A stretch of 64,000 nt of DNA from an uncultured Lachnospiraceae bacterium (GTDB taxonomy: Bacteria; Bacillota; Clostridia; Lachnospirales; Lachnospiraceae). Shown here one piece after another: positions 1 through 7,052 of this stretch; the first letter of the stretch is position 1; the number at the start of each line of letters is the position of its first letter. The notes under the pieces are model-generated. The model worked only from the letters and a program-made list of their open reading frames with translations. It was not told the origin of the DNA and did no database searches. A program made the position numbers and the translations under genes. The DNA lies in the NCBI GenBank assembly GCA_949840805.1, contig CATKXR010000007.1, forward strand, positions 1-64,000. Reading direction: 5' to 3'.

Positions 1-41
1 ATAACATAGTTGTATTATCATAAAATAATTATCACTATTTA

Positions 42-83
42 ATTTTAAAAAGCGCTGTGGTTCCAATATGAAATCACAGCGCT
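42..83 (-). terminator. Rho-independent terminator of the small gene at 166-402
   Basis: A 9-bp perfect inverted repeat (AGCGCTGTG at 51-59, CACAGCGCT at 75-83) is followed, reading on the minus strand, by a T-rich run at about 50-42. It lies downstream of the minus-strand gene. Confidence 0.7.
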
Positions 84-165
84 CAAGTTAATTATTCAGT
101 TAGTTTCCCCATCCCGTGAAAAGTAACCCAGGAGCATTCGATAGGACGAGTCAATAGAGATTTTT

Positions 166-402
166 CTACCCTTCCTCTGGTTCACCAAATATCTTACAGT
201 ATTCATCAGCAGACAGCTTTTTCTCTGCCCATTCCCTTGCTTCTTCGTCTGACATAACTTGGAAGTCCTTACCAGCAGTAGCAGAGCCGCCACAATATCT
301 TGCGTAGCTGCTTAAGACACCGCCCTTTCCATAAAGAAAATAGGTTTCCAAAAGTTCAGCCGTTTCCGTGTTATAAGTTTTTCCCTCAAAAATCTTTTTC
401 AT
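166..402 (-). CDS. Small protein of unknown function (78 aa)
   Basis: Not assigned to a named family with certainty. It opens MKKIFEGKTYNTETA, a style of N-terminus I associate with small cargo proteins of Firmicutes conjugative elements and phages, but that is memory, not a search. The start at 402 is chosen because AGAAAGGA lies at a good distance upstream; the longer frame to 444 lacks a site. No signal peptide or membrane segment is visible; the C-terminal half is charged. A terminator follows at 83-42. Immediately upstream on the same strand is a decayed gene (422-669), so this may be the surviving distal gene of a degraded mobile-element operon. Confidence 0.55.
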   Translation of the reverse strand: MKKIFEGKTYNTETAELLETYFLYGKGGVLSSYARYCGGSATAGKDFQVMSDEEAREWAEKKLSADEYCKIFGEPEEG

Positions 403-421
403 AGTATTTTTATCCTTTCTC

Positions 422-669
422 TCAAATCCGGCAGATCTTCTCAATCAGCCGGTCAATGTCTATGTACGTTTCGTCCAAAATTCCGTCACGTCAATCATGC
501 TGCCAGGGACGAGATCACAGCAATTTTCTATCTCTTTGCCTTGCAGCCGATATCCCGTCATGACAAGGGTGTCTCCTATTGGGAAGAAAGATGTTACCAC
601 AAGGTCCTCAATCTGGTAAGAATCATATTCACCGACAAAAATTTCAAAATCAAAGAGGAATGGGATAAG
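422..669 (-). pseudogene. Frameshifted gene remnant, unknown family
   Basis: On the minus strand a protein-like frame runs from about 669 (in-frame stop at 672-670) through residues such as FDFEIFVGEYDSYQ and GDTLVMTGYRLQGKEIENC to about 480. It then needs a frameshift at the A/T run near 477-482 to continue as ILDETYIDIDRLIEKICRI and stop at 424-422. The composition is that of a real acidic protein in both parts, and no intact frame covers it. I therefore read it as a truncated and frameshifted gene. The family is not recognised. A plus-strand frame over the same bases (541-795) is treated as a shadow. Confidence 0.45.
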
Positions 670-750
670 TTAGACCCTGTGACCGGGAAAGTCATGGTGG
701 ATAAGGGTGGTATGTTGCAGACGGAGGAAGCAGAGGTGCAAAAATGCAGG

Positions 751-790
751 CTTCCCCGTTCTGTTTACGGGCAGGGGAAGTCTGTTTTTT
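751..790 (+). terminator. Rho-independent terminator
   Basis: CTTCCCC (751-757) pairs with GGGGAAG (774-780), followed by TCTGTTTTTT to 790. It would stop plus-strand transcription entering from the left and isolates the sugar locus that follows. Confidence 0.7.
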
Positions 791-834
791 GTTGATTTCA
801 GTTGAAAGATAGCTGTTGAAAAACCTTGATTATC

Positions 835-863
835 TTGACAAATTGGCGACTTCTTAATATGCT
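835..863 (+). promoter_or_regulatory. Sigma-A type promoter of the LacI-family gene
   Basis: A perfect -35 TTGACA (835-840) is separated by 17 bp from TATGCT (858-863). It sits 64 bp before the regulator start. No copy of the TGGAA-N4-TTCCA operator found at 2269 and 2325 is visible here, so autoregulation through that site is not supported. Confidence 0.6.
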
Positions 864-926
864 AATTAATAGCAAGTTGTGGATGTGGAGGGTAGTAATT
901 AATTCTGTATTAAGGAGATGAATTTA

Positions 927-1910
927 GTGGCAGGAATTAAAGATGTAGCAAAAAAAGCAGGTGTTGGAGTTGGGACGGTTTCCCGAATGCTGAATGACAG
1001 CGGATATGTTGCAGATGATACCAGAAAAAAAATAGAGATTGCAATGAGGGAACTAAATTATACGCCAAATGAATTGGCTAGAAATCTTTACCACAAAAGA
1101 ACGGGAATTATCGCAGTGCTTGTTCCTAATGCCTCTCACCCCTTTTTTTCGGAGTTTGTAAATTATGCGGAAGCGGAGTTGTATAAAATTGGATATAAGA
1201 TGATGCTTTGCAATACGGAAAAAGCAGACAATGCGGAATTAGAATATTTAGATATGCTGAACCGCCATATTGTCGATGGAGTTATAACGGGAGTTCATTC
1301 CCTTAATGTAGAAGAATATAAAAAAATACGGAAACCAATTGTTGCCTTAGACAGATATCTTGGTGATCGTATTCCGGTGGTAGCAGTTAATCATAAAAAG
1401 GGAGGACATTTGGCAGCAGAGGCTTTAATTAATAGTGGGTGTAAAAAGATTTTGCATTTTATAGGCACAACGGTAGTTGGATCACCATACCACGAGAGAC
1501 ATATTGAATTTGAAAAGGTTATGAGGGAAAATTGTATAAAAACATTATCCTATGAGTTAGAGTGGAATCGTTTTGATACGGAATATTATCAGAGAGTTAT
1601 TAAGGAGGTGTTTTCAAAAAATATTGATGTTGATGGCATATTTGCTGTGGATCGAATGGCTATAGAATGTATGAATGAGATGATACGAAAGCATCGAAAG
1701 ATACCGGAAGATGTGAAACTTGTTGCATATGATGGAACATTTATTACAGAAATTGTTGAGCCAAAGATGACAGCAGTTGTGCAGCCTATCGAGGAGCTTG
1801 CAAAAGAGTCGGTGAAATTACTGATTGATTTGATTAATGGAAAAGAGTATAAAGATAAACGGGTTATTTTAGAAGTGACAGTTAGAAAAGGAGATACAAC
1901 CATTATTTGA
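927..1910 (+). CDS. LacI-family transcriptional regulator
   Basis: A 327-aa LacI/GalR-family repressor. The N-terminal helix-turn-helix (IKDVAKKAGV...TVSRMLN, about residues 3-25) is followed by a periplasmic-binding-protein-like sugar-sensing domain. The GTG at 927 is preferred because AAGGAG (912-917) is 9 nt upstream; the ATG at 918 directly abuts that site. Length is typical of the family. It is transcribed in the same direction as the transporter and hydrolase genes and lies 612 bp upstream of them. The intervening region carries a strong promoter and two palindromes of LacI type, so it most likely controls this locus. The inducer is inferred to be the imported fructoside or its breakdown product. 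Base composition is AT-rich like the rest of the locus. Confidence 0.93.
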   Translation: MAGIKDVAKKAGVGVGTVSRMLNDSGYVADDTRKKIEIAMRELNYTPNELARNLYHKRTGIIAVLVPNASHPFFSEFVNYAEAELYKIGYKMMLCNTEKADNAELEYLDMLNRHIVDGVITGVHSLNVEEYKKIRKPIVALDRYLGDRIPVVAVNHKKGGHLAAEALINSGCKKILHFIGTTVVGSPYHERHIEFEKVMRENCIKTLSYELEWNRFDTEYYQRVIKEVFSKNIDVDGIFAVDRMAIECMNEMIRKHRKIPEDVKLVAYDGTFITEIVEPKMTAVVQPIEELAKESVKLLIDLINGKEYKDKRVILEVTVRKGDTTII

Positions 1911-2026
1911 TAATTAGAATATGATGCCTTGGGAAGAACAAGGGACGATGAAAACGGTTTTCCAAAAATGGTGGATGTTTATATGACTTTGATTTAGATG
2001 AGAATTGTATTATAAAGAGTTAGGGA

Positions 2027-2063
2027 GAATCAAAACCATTGGCTAAACCTATGGTTTTGATTC
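2027..2063. repeat. 13-bp perfect inverted repeat after the LacI-family gene
   Basis: GAATCAAAACCAT (2027-2039) and ATGGTTTTGATTC (2051-2063) form a perfect stem with an 11-nt loop. There is no clear T-run, so it could be a weak terminator or a binding site. The rest of 1911-2226 shows no convincing gene. Confidence 0.55.
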
Positions 2064-2226
2064 CAATCTTGAAAATAGAATATATCTCTTTAATAAGAAT
2101 CTCAAAGATTTGCAGGGATACAAGAATAAATGTTGTACAAAATGTCGAAAAAATAAGCAATATTTGTGTTTTTTGATATAAAAATTGTATATTATGTATA
2201 ATCTTGCTTGAAGTAGAAAAAGCATA

Positions 2227-2254
2227 TTGACATATTTGGCGAAAAGAGTATAAT
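2227..2254 (+). promoter_or_regulatory. Near-consensus sigma-A promoter of the fructan-dianhydride operon
   Basis: TTGACA (2227-2232) and TATAAT (2249-2254) are both perfect hexamers, with a 16-bp spacer. Transcription would start near 2261. Two LacI-type operators follow directly at 2269 and 2325. A promoter this strong needs repression, which fits the regulator next to it. Confidence 0.8.
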
Positions 2255-2268
2255 AAAAGCAACAGATA

Positions 2269-2282
2269 TGGAAAGCGTTCCA
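2269..2282. promoter_or_regulatory. Candidate LacI-family operator O1
   Basis: TGGAAAGCGTTCCA is a near-perfect palindrome of the 14-bp LacI/GalR operator type, centred about 14 bp after the predicted transcription start. It differs from a CcpA cre box because the central CG step is out of register. Confidence 0.65.
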
Positions 2283-2324
2283 CATCTAAATATTGGCAGC
2301 GGAGGATATTTTTTTTAAAGAATG

Positions 2325-2338
2325 TGGAACGGGTTCCA
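2325..2338. promoter_or_regulatory. Candidate LacI-family operator O2
   Basis: TGGAACGGGTTCCA has perfect 6-bp arms (TGGAAC/GTTCCA). Its centre is 56 bp from that of the first operator, so one tetramer could bridge both, or it could act as a roadblock. Confidence 0.65.
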
Positions 2339-2522
2339 TAGAAGAAGGAAGGTGAATAAAATGAAGTAAATATTATGGAAATATGATCCTCAAATTATGA
2401 AATAGAAGCTAAAATTGAAAATTTAAAGCCAGTTTCTATTGATTAGAGGATAGCTATTCTCAAGCAGTAAGATTGTATTTAACTAAATCATTAAAAAGAG
2501 AGTCAGTGAGGAAGGAGAAAAG
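2339..2522 (+). other. Leader region of the sugar operon with a two-codon frame
   Basis: After the second operator, a good ribosome binding site (GGAAGG at 2349-2354 region) precedes ATG AAG TAA at 2361-2369, a two-codon frame. The following bases read as interrupted short frames with no gene that I recognise. This may be a decayed gene start or a leader. The true binding-protein gene has its own AAGGAG before 2523. Confidence 0.35.
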
Positions 2523-3746
2523 ATGAAGAACAAAATTTTTAGTGTTTTACTTGTATCGACTATGTTGACAGCTTGTGTTACAGGGTGCGGAGCAAAGAAC
2601 GAAGAAGGCGGTTCGGCAAAAAACAGTATTACGATATTAGTAGAAAGTGGTTCTCCTGCAGAGGATTTAGCCAACAATACGGCAGCCGATTTTGAGGCGG
2701 AAACAGGATGTAAAGTGATTGTGGATGCAGTGGCTTATACTGGAATGTATGACAAACTTTCTACAGAGATTAAGGCAGGTGCCGCGGCACATGATGTTGC
2801 ATGTATGGATTTTGTATGGCTGGCGGCGTTTGCCGATGCTATTGAGCCACTGAAGGATGTAGATACCAGCGACTTTCTTCCAACATTGGAAAATAGTGGT
2901 ACAATAGATGGAAATCTTTTGGGATATCCGATGTGGGTTAATGTAAAGACATTAATCTACAGAAAGGACCTGATTGCAGAAGAAAAAATTCCAAGTACAT
3001 GGGAGGAGTATCAAAAACTTGCAGAAGAAATGGCATCATCAGATATGTATGGGACGACAGTATTTGGAAGCGGGTCTGACGCAGTGTGTTCATTTCTCGA
3101 TTTTGCATGTCAGGCAGGCGCCCAAGGTCTGATTTTTGATAAAGACGGAAATGTAAATATTACTGAACAGCCATATGTAGACGCATTGAATTTTATGATT
3201 GAAACAGCAGGTGCAGAGTACACACCATCCGATTCACTGGCAACGGCTGCAACAGAATCACAAGAACTTTTTACTAATGGAAAAGTGGCAATGCAGTTAA
3301 ATTGGAGTCATCAATATCCGGCAGCGGTAAAAGCCCTTGGAGCTGATAAAGTAGGGTGCGCTCCTATGATTGCGGGTGATGCAGGAATTGGTGCTACTAC
3401 CGGTCCATGGTATGAATGTGTGATGAAGAATTCAAAAAATAAGGAAATGGCACAAAAATATGTAGAGTACATGTATGAACATAATGAAGATTATATGAAT
3501 TTAACTTTGAAAATTGCAGGAAGAACATCAGTATATGAGCAGGCTGGTAAAGAATCAGGAAATGAACACACGACAGCAGTTTTGGATACTTTGGCAGCAT
3601 CACAGTCGCAGGCCAGACCTATGGTTTCTACATGGGCACAGATTGAGGAGGTGCTTACTAAGGTTGTAGAATCTTGTCTTGGAGGAGCAGATGTAAATGA
3701 AACTTTAGCATCTGCAAAAGAAGAAATTGAGGCAATCGGAAAATAG
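2523..3746 (+). CDS. ABC transporter sugar-binding lipoprotein (family 1)
   Basis: A 407-aa extracellular solute-binding protein of the carbohydrate (CUT1) class. It has a lipoprotein signal peptide: basic MKNK, a hydrophobic stretch and a lipobox ending in TGC at about residues 20-22, so the mature protein would be anchored by Cys22. The mature part has the usual family 1 features, including a FEAETGCKV-like region near the N-terminus. AAGGAG lies a few bases before the ATG. It is the first gene of the importer, followed 30 bp later by the two permeases. The substrate cannot be read from the binding protein itself; from the GH32 and GH91 enzymes downstream I infer an inulin-derived di- or oligosaccharide, possibly difructose anhydride III. 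Confidence 0.9.
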   Translation: MKNKIFSVLLVSTMLTACVTGCGAKNEEGGSAKNSITILVESGSPAEDLANNTAADFEAETGCKVIVDAVAYTGMYDKLSTEIKAGAAAHDVACMDFVWLAAFADAIEPLKDVDTSDFLPTLENSGTIDGNLLGYPMWVNVKTLIYRKDLIAEEKIPSTWEEYQKLAEEMASSDMYGTTVFGSGSDAVCSFLDFACQAGAQGLIFDKDGNVNITEQPYVDALNFMIETAGAEYTPSDSLATAATESQELFTNGKVAMQLNWSHQYPAAVKALGADKVGCAPMIAGDAGIGATTGPWYECVMKNSKNKEMAQKYVEYMYEHNEDYMNLTLKIAGRTSVYEQAGKESGNEHTTAVLDTLAASQSQARPMVSTWAQIEEVLTKVVESCLGGADVNETLASAKEEIEAIGK

Positions 3747-3776
3747 TGTTTATTAGAAAATGAGGAGGTAGCTAGG

Positions 3777-4661
3777 ATGAGGTTGATTTCAAGGAAAACT
3801 TTATTACTATTTTTCCTGCCGGGAGCGATTTTCATGGGAGCATTTCTGATATATCCTATCATTACGATGGTTATCGATAGCTTTTATAAAATCGGAATTA
3901 CTGGAAACAGGACATTTATTGGGCTGGAGAATTATATTCATGCATTTACGGCAGGAGGTTTTTTAAAGCAACTGAAAAATACGCTTCTCTATATTGTGAT
4001 TGCAGTAGGGGTTGAAACAGCCATAGGATTATTGTTTGCACTCTTTTTTGAATTAAACTACAAAGGAAGCAAAATTATCCGTTCGTTGATGATGACACCT
4101 CTGATGATTGCTCCTCTGGTGGCAGGCCTTACTTGGAAGTTAATGATGAGTTCCAGTTTCGGGATTGTGAATGAGTTGCTGACAAGAATAGGCTTTTTAT
4201 CAAATTCAAGTGATATTTTGTGGCTGGCAGATGAAAAATGGTCTTTGTTGGCCTGCTGCATTGCAGATATCTGGCTGACCACACCATTTATGATGCTGAT
4301 GATTTTGGCGGGGCTTCAGGGATTAGATAGTAGCATGTTGGAAGCGGCCAAAATTGACGGTGCAAATATGCTGCAGCAAGTTTTCTATATTAAGGTTCCG
4401 GTAATAAAACCAGTGCTTTTAACGGCATTATCCGTAAGAATTATTGATGCGGCCAGAACATTTGACATCATTTGGGCAATGACAGAAGGCGGGCCTAATA
4501 GTTCGTCAGAAACAATTAGCATTATTATTTATAAGACATTGACACGGTATAATGATGCGGGATATGCCAGTGCTATGGCGATCATTTTTATTGTGGTGCT
4601 TGTAGCTTTTACCTTAATATTCATGCAGAGTCTTTGGAATCCAAAGAAAAAAATAGGTTAG
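3777..4661 (+). CDS. ABC sugar transporter permease, MalF/UgpA type
   Basis: A 294-aa integral membrane permease with about six hydrophobic segments. The EAA-type cytoplasmic loop, which docks the ATPase, is at EAAKIDGANMLQQVFYIKVP (around residues 190-210). GAGGAGG precedes the ATG at 3777. It pairs with the second permease and the binding protein to form a CUT1 importer. No nucleotide-binding subunit is encoded anywhere in this locus, so a shared MsmK/MalK-type ATPase from elsewhere in the genome is presumably used, as is known for many Firmicutes CUT1 systems. Confidence 0.9.
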   Translation: MRLISRKTLLLFFLPGAIFMGAFLIYPIITMVIDSFYKIGITGNRTFIGLENYIHAFTAGGFLKQLKNTLLYIVIAVGVETAIGLLFALFFELNYKGSKIIRSLMMTPLMIAPLVAGLTWKLMMSSSFGIVNELLTRIGFLSNSSDILWLADEKWSLLACCIADIWLTTPFMMLMILAGLQGLDSSMLEAAKIDGANMLQQVFYIKVPVIKPVLLTALSVRIIDAARTFDIIWAMTEGGPNSSSETISIIIYKTLTRYNDAGYASAMAIIFIVVLVAFTLIFMQSLWNPKKKIG

Positions 4662-4678
4662 ATTGGAGGGGCGGAAAA

Positions 4679-5509
4679 ATGAAAGGAAAATGGGAAATTG
4701 GAAAAAAGATAGGCATCAGTTTATCAGTTATTCTTACTGTTTTCTGGCTTATCCCATACATATATGTAATTTGCTGTTCATTTAAGCCTGGTTCGGAAGT
4801 AGTTGCCGTGCCGCCAAAGTTTTTCCCGCAGATATTTTCTGTAGAGAATTTTAGTGGATTATTTGAGAGGATGGATGCAGCTGGTTTCTTAATAAATAGC
4901 CTGACAGCGGCTGTGTGCAGTACAGTGATTGCGTTAATACTGGGTTCTCTTGCAGCTTATGCCATTCAGCGTTCCGGAGCAAAACTTTCAACCGTATTGG
5001 TAGTGTTAGTGTTATGCCTTAAAATGATTCCTACATCCAGTATAGTTGTTCCAATCTATGAGCTGATTTGTGAAATTGGATTATATGATACGAAAATCGC
5101 GTTGATTATTGTATATGCGGCAATCAATATGCCTTTTGTTATGTGGACTATGCTAAGTTTTTATGAGGGAATTCCGACAACATTGGATGAGGCGGCTTAC
5201 ATGGATGGGGCTTCCAGCTTACAAACTTTTAAAAAGGTTATTTTGCCAATCTGCAAACCAGGACTTGCAACTGCATTTATTTTCACGCTGTTTCTTGCAT
5301 GGAATGATTTTCTCGTATCATTATTGCTGACAAGTACAAATGCAAAAACATTTACGGTTGGATTGGCAGGATTTTTGTCTGCATATAATTTGGATTTAGG
5401 GCCTATGTGTGCAGGGGCGTTTTTATTCAGTTTTCCGGTCATGGCGATTTCTCTTGCGGCTCAAAGGTATATTGTGCAGGGAATGACTGCGGGGGCAGTA
5501 AAAGGATAA
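4679..5509 (+). CDS. ABC sugar transporter permease, MalG/UgpE type
   Basis: A 276-aa partner permease with six predicted membrane segments. The EAA loop (DEAAYMDGASSLQTFKKVILP) lies around residues 170-190. The ATG at 4679 is chosen because GGAGGGG lies about 8 bp upstream. The longer frame starting at 4634 overlaps the previous gene and lacks a site. The gene begins 17 bp after the first permease stops and is followed within about 20 bp by the GH32 gene, so all are likely one transcript. Confidence 0.9.
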   Translation: MKGKWEIGKKIGISLSVILTVFWLIPYIYVICCSFKPGSEVVAVPPKFFPQIFSVENFSGLFERMDAAGFLINSLTAAVCSTVIALILGSLAAYAIQRSGAKLSTVLVVLVLCLKMIPTSSIVVPIYELICEIGLYDTKIALIIVYAAINMPFVMWTMLSFYEGIPTTLDEAAYMDGASSLQTFKKVILPICKPGLATAFIFTLFLAWNDFLVSLLLTSTNAKTFTVGLAGFLSAYNLDLGPMCAGAFLFSFPVMAISLAAQRYIVQGMTAGAVKG

Positions 5510-5527
5510 GATTAAGTGGAGGAAACT

Positions 5528-7012
5528 ATGTCAAGAGAGTTGATGATAGCGAATATCAATAAGGCTCAAAAGGAGATAGAACAGAAAAAAGATACTGTAA
5601 AAATAGGGAAGATGCGCCAGCATTATCATTTTATGCCTCAGACGGGATGGCTGAATGATCCAAATGGATTGATATATTTCAAAGGAAAGTATCATTACTT
5701 TTATCAGTATAATCCATACTATGGATATTGGGATTATATGCACTGGGGACATGCGGTTAGCGTGGATCTTCTTCATTGGGAATATCTCCCATTGGCACTT
5801 GCTCCAAGTGAAACCTATGATGATTATATAAGAGGTGGATGTTTTTCCGGAAGTGCCATAGAACATGATGGGAAACTGTTTTTAATATATACTGGCTCAT
5901 CAAATCAGGGAAACGGTGTTGAACAGACACAGTGTATTGCATATAGCGAAGATGGAATACATTTTGAGAAATATAAAGGGAATCCTGTATTGACAGCTCC
6001 GAAAGGAATAGCTGCAGATCAGTTCAGAGATCCAAAGGTCTGGAAACACGAAGATAAATATTACATGGTGTGTGGTGCAAATTGCAACAATATGGCTCAA
6101 GCATTGCTCTATTGCTCAGAAGATTTATTTCATTGGAATTTTGTTAATGTATTGGCAGAAAGCAGGGGCGAATGGGGATATATGTGGGAATGTCCTGATT
6201 TTTATAGGTTAGGTGACAAATATGTACTCACATTTTCTCCGATGGGGGCAGGAGAACATACGGCAGTATATTTTGTGGGAGATTTTGATTATGGTACAGG
6301 GAAATTTTTTCACCAAATATGTGGAGAGATAGATTGGGGGCTTGATTATTATGCTCCCCAGTCCTTCCTGACACCAGATGGAAGAAGGATTGTTGTAAGC
6401 TGGGCGAATGAATGGGACTGGATGCCATTTTGGAAAGATTGGGGGCCAACATATAAAGAGAATTGGTGCGGGTTTTTTAATATTCCCAGAGAAGTACGAA
6501 TTATGCAGGATAATACTTTGCAGTTTGTACCTATAAAGGAATTAGAAGCATTAAGGGAAGACAAATACAAAATGGATTGTTTTACTGTTCGTGAAGCAGC
6601 AATGCAATTGACAGCAGGGGATGGTATTTCTTTTGAAATGAAAATGAAAATTGATTTGGAAAAAACAAATGCCGAGAAGCTAGAATTGGACTTGCGTTGT
6701 GGTAATAATAAGAAGGTTATCTGTATGTTTGATTTTATAAATGGACAGATGTATGTGGAACGGAGCAATTCAGATGGATGGAGTCAAGGAACTTCAAGGA
6801 GTACATTGTTTTTAAAAGGAAAGAAGGAACTGGATATTCATATTTTCTCTGATCAGAGTTCTATTGAGATTTTTGCAAATCAATATCAGAATAATCATGC
6901 AAACAATATTTTTGCTGATAATACACAAAATCAAATAGAAATCTATGCGCATGGAGGAAAAGCGGTAATTAAAGAATATGAAGCCTATAGTATGCAAGAG
7001 TGTTTTCTATAG
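5528..7012 (+). CDS. GH32 beta-fructosidase, cytoplasmic (candidate inulobiose hydrolase)
   Basis: A 494-aa glycoside hydrolase family 32 enzyme. All three catalytic signatures are visible: WLNDPNG with the nucleophile Asp44, RDP with Asp168, and ECP with the acid/base Glu221. The C-terminal part (from about residue 340) has the expected beta-sandwich. No signal peptide is present, so it acts inside the cell on sugar delivered by the importer. The ATG at 5528 follows GTGGAGG with 5 nt spacing; the upstream GTG is part of that site. Family members hydrolyse sucrose, sucrose-6-phosphate, inulin or levan oligosaccharides. With an ABC importer rather than a PTS and with GH91 next door, the best guess for its substrate is inulobiose or short fructans, giving free fructose. 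Sucrose-6-phosphate hydrolase is less likely because no PTS gene is present. Confidence 0.92.
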   Translation: MSRELMIANINKAQKEIEQKKDTVKIGKMRQHYHFMPQTGWLNDPNGLIYFKGKYHYFYQYNPYYGYWDYMHWGHAVSVDLLHWEYLPLALAPSETYDDYIRGGCFSGSAIEHDGKLFLIYTGSSNQGNGVEQTQCIAYSEDGIHFEKYKGNPVLTAPKGIAADQFRDPKVWKHEDKYYMVCGANCNNMAQALLYCSEDLFHWNFVNVLAESRGEWGYMWECPDFYRLGDKYVLTFSPMGAGEHTAVYFVGDFDYGTGKFFHQICGEIDWGLDYYAPQSFLTPDGRRIVVSWANEWDWMPFWKDWGPTYKENWCGFFNIPREVRIMQDNTLQFVPIKELEALREDKYKMDCFTVREAAMQLTAGDGISFEMKMKIDLEKTNAEKLELDLRCGNNKKVICMFDFINGQMYVERSNSDGWSQGTSRSTLFLKGKKELDIHIFSDQSSIEIFANQYQNNHANNIFADNTQNQIEIYAHGGKAVIKEYEAYSMQECFL

Positions 7013-7052
7013 TTTTCATAAAATAAAAAGTTGCTTAAAGGAGGATTTATTT

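Noticed and set aside
541-795. 84-codon plus-strand frame
   Set aside because: Its first half lies over a minus-strand remnant with better protein character and its last part over a terminator stem. No ribosome binding site was seen.
2269-2282. CcpA cre box reading of the first palindrome
   Set aside because: The central CG step is one base out of register for the cre consensus, and a second related palindrome lies nearby, so a dedicated LacI-family operator is a better fit.
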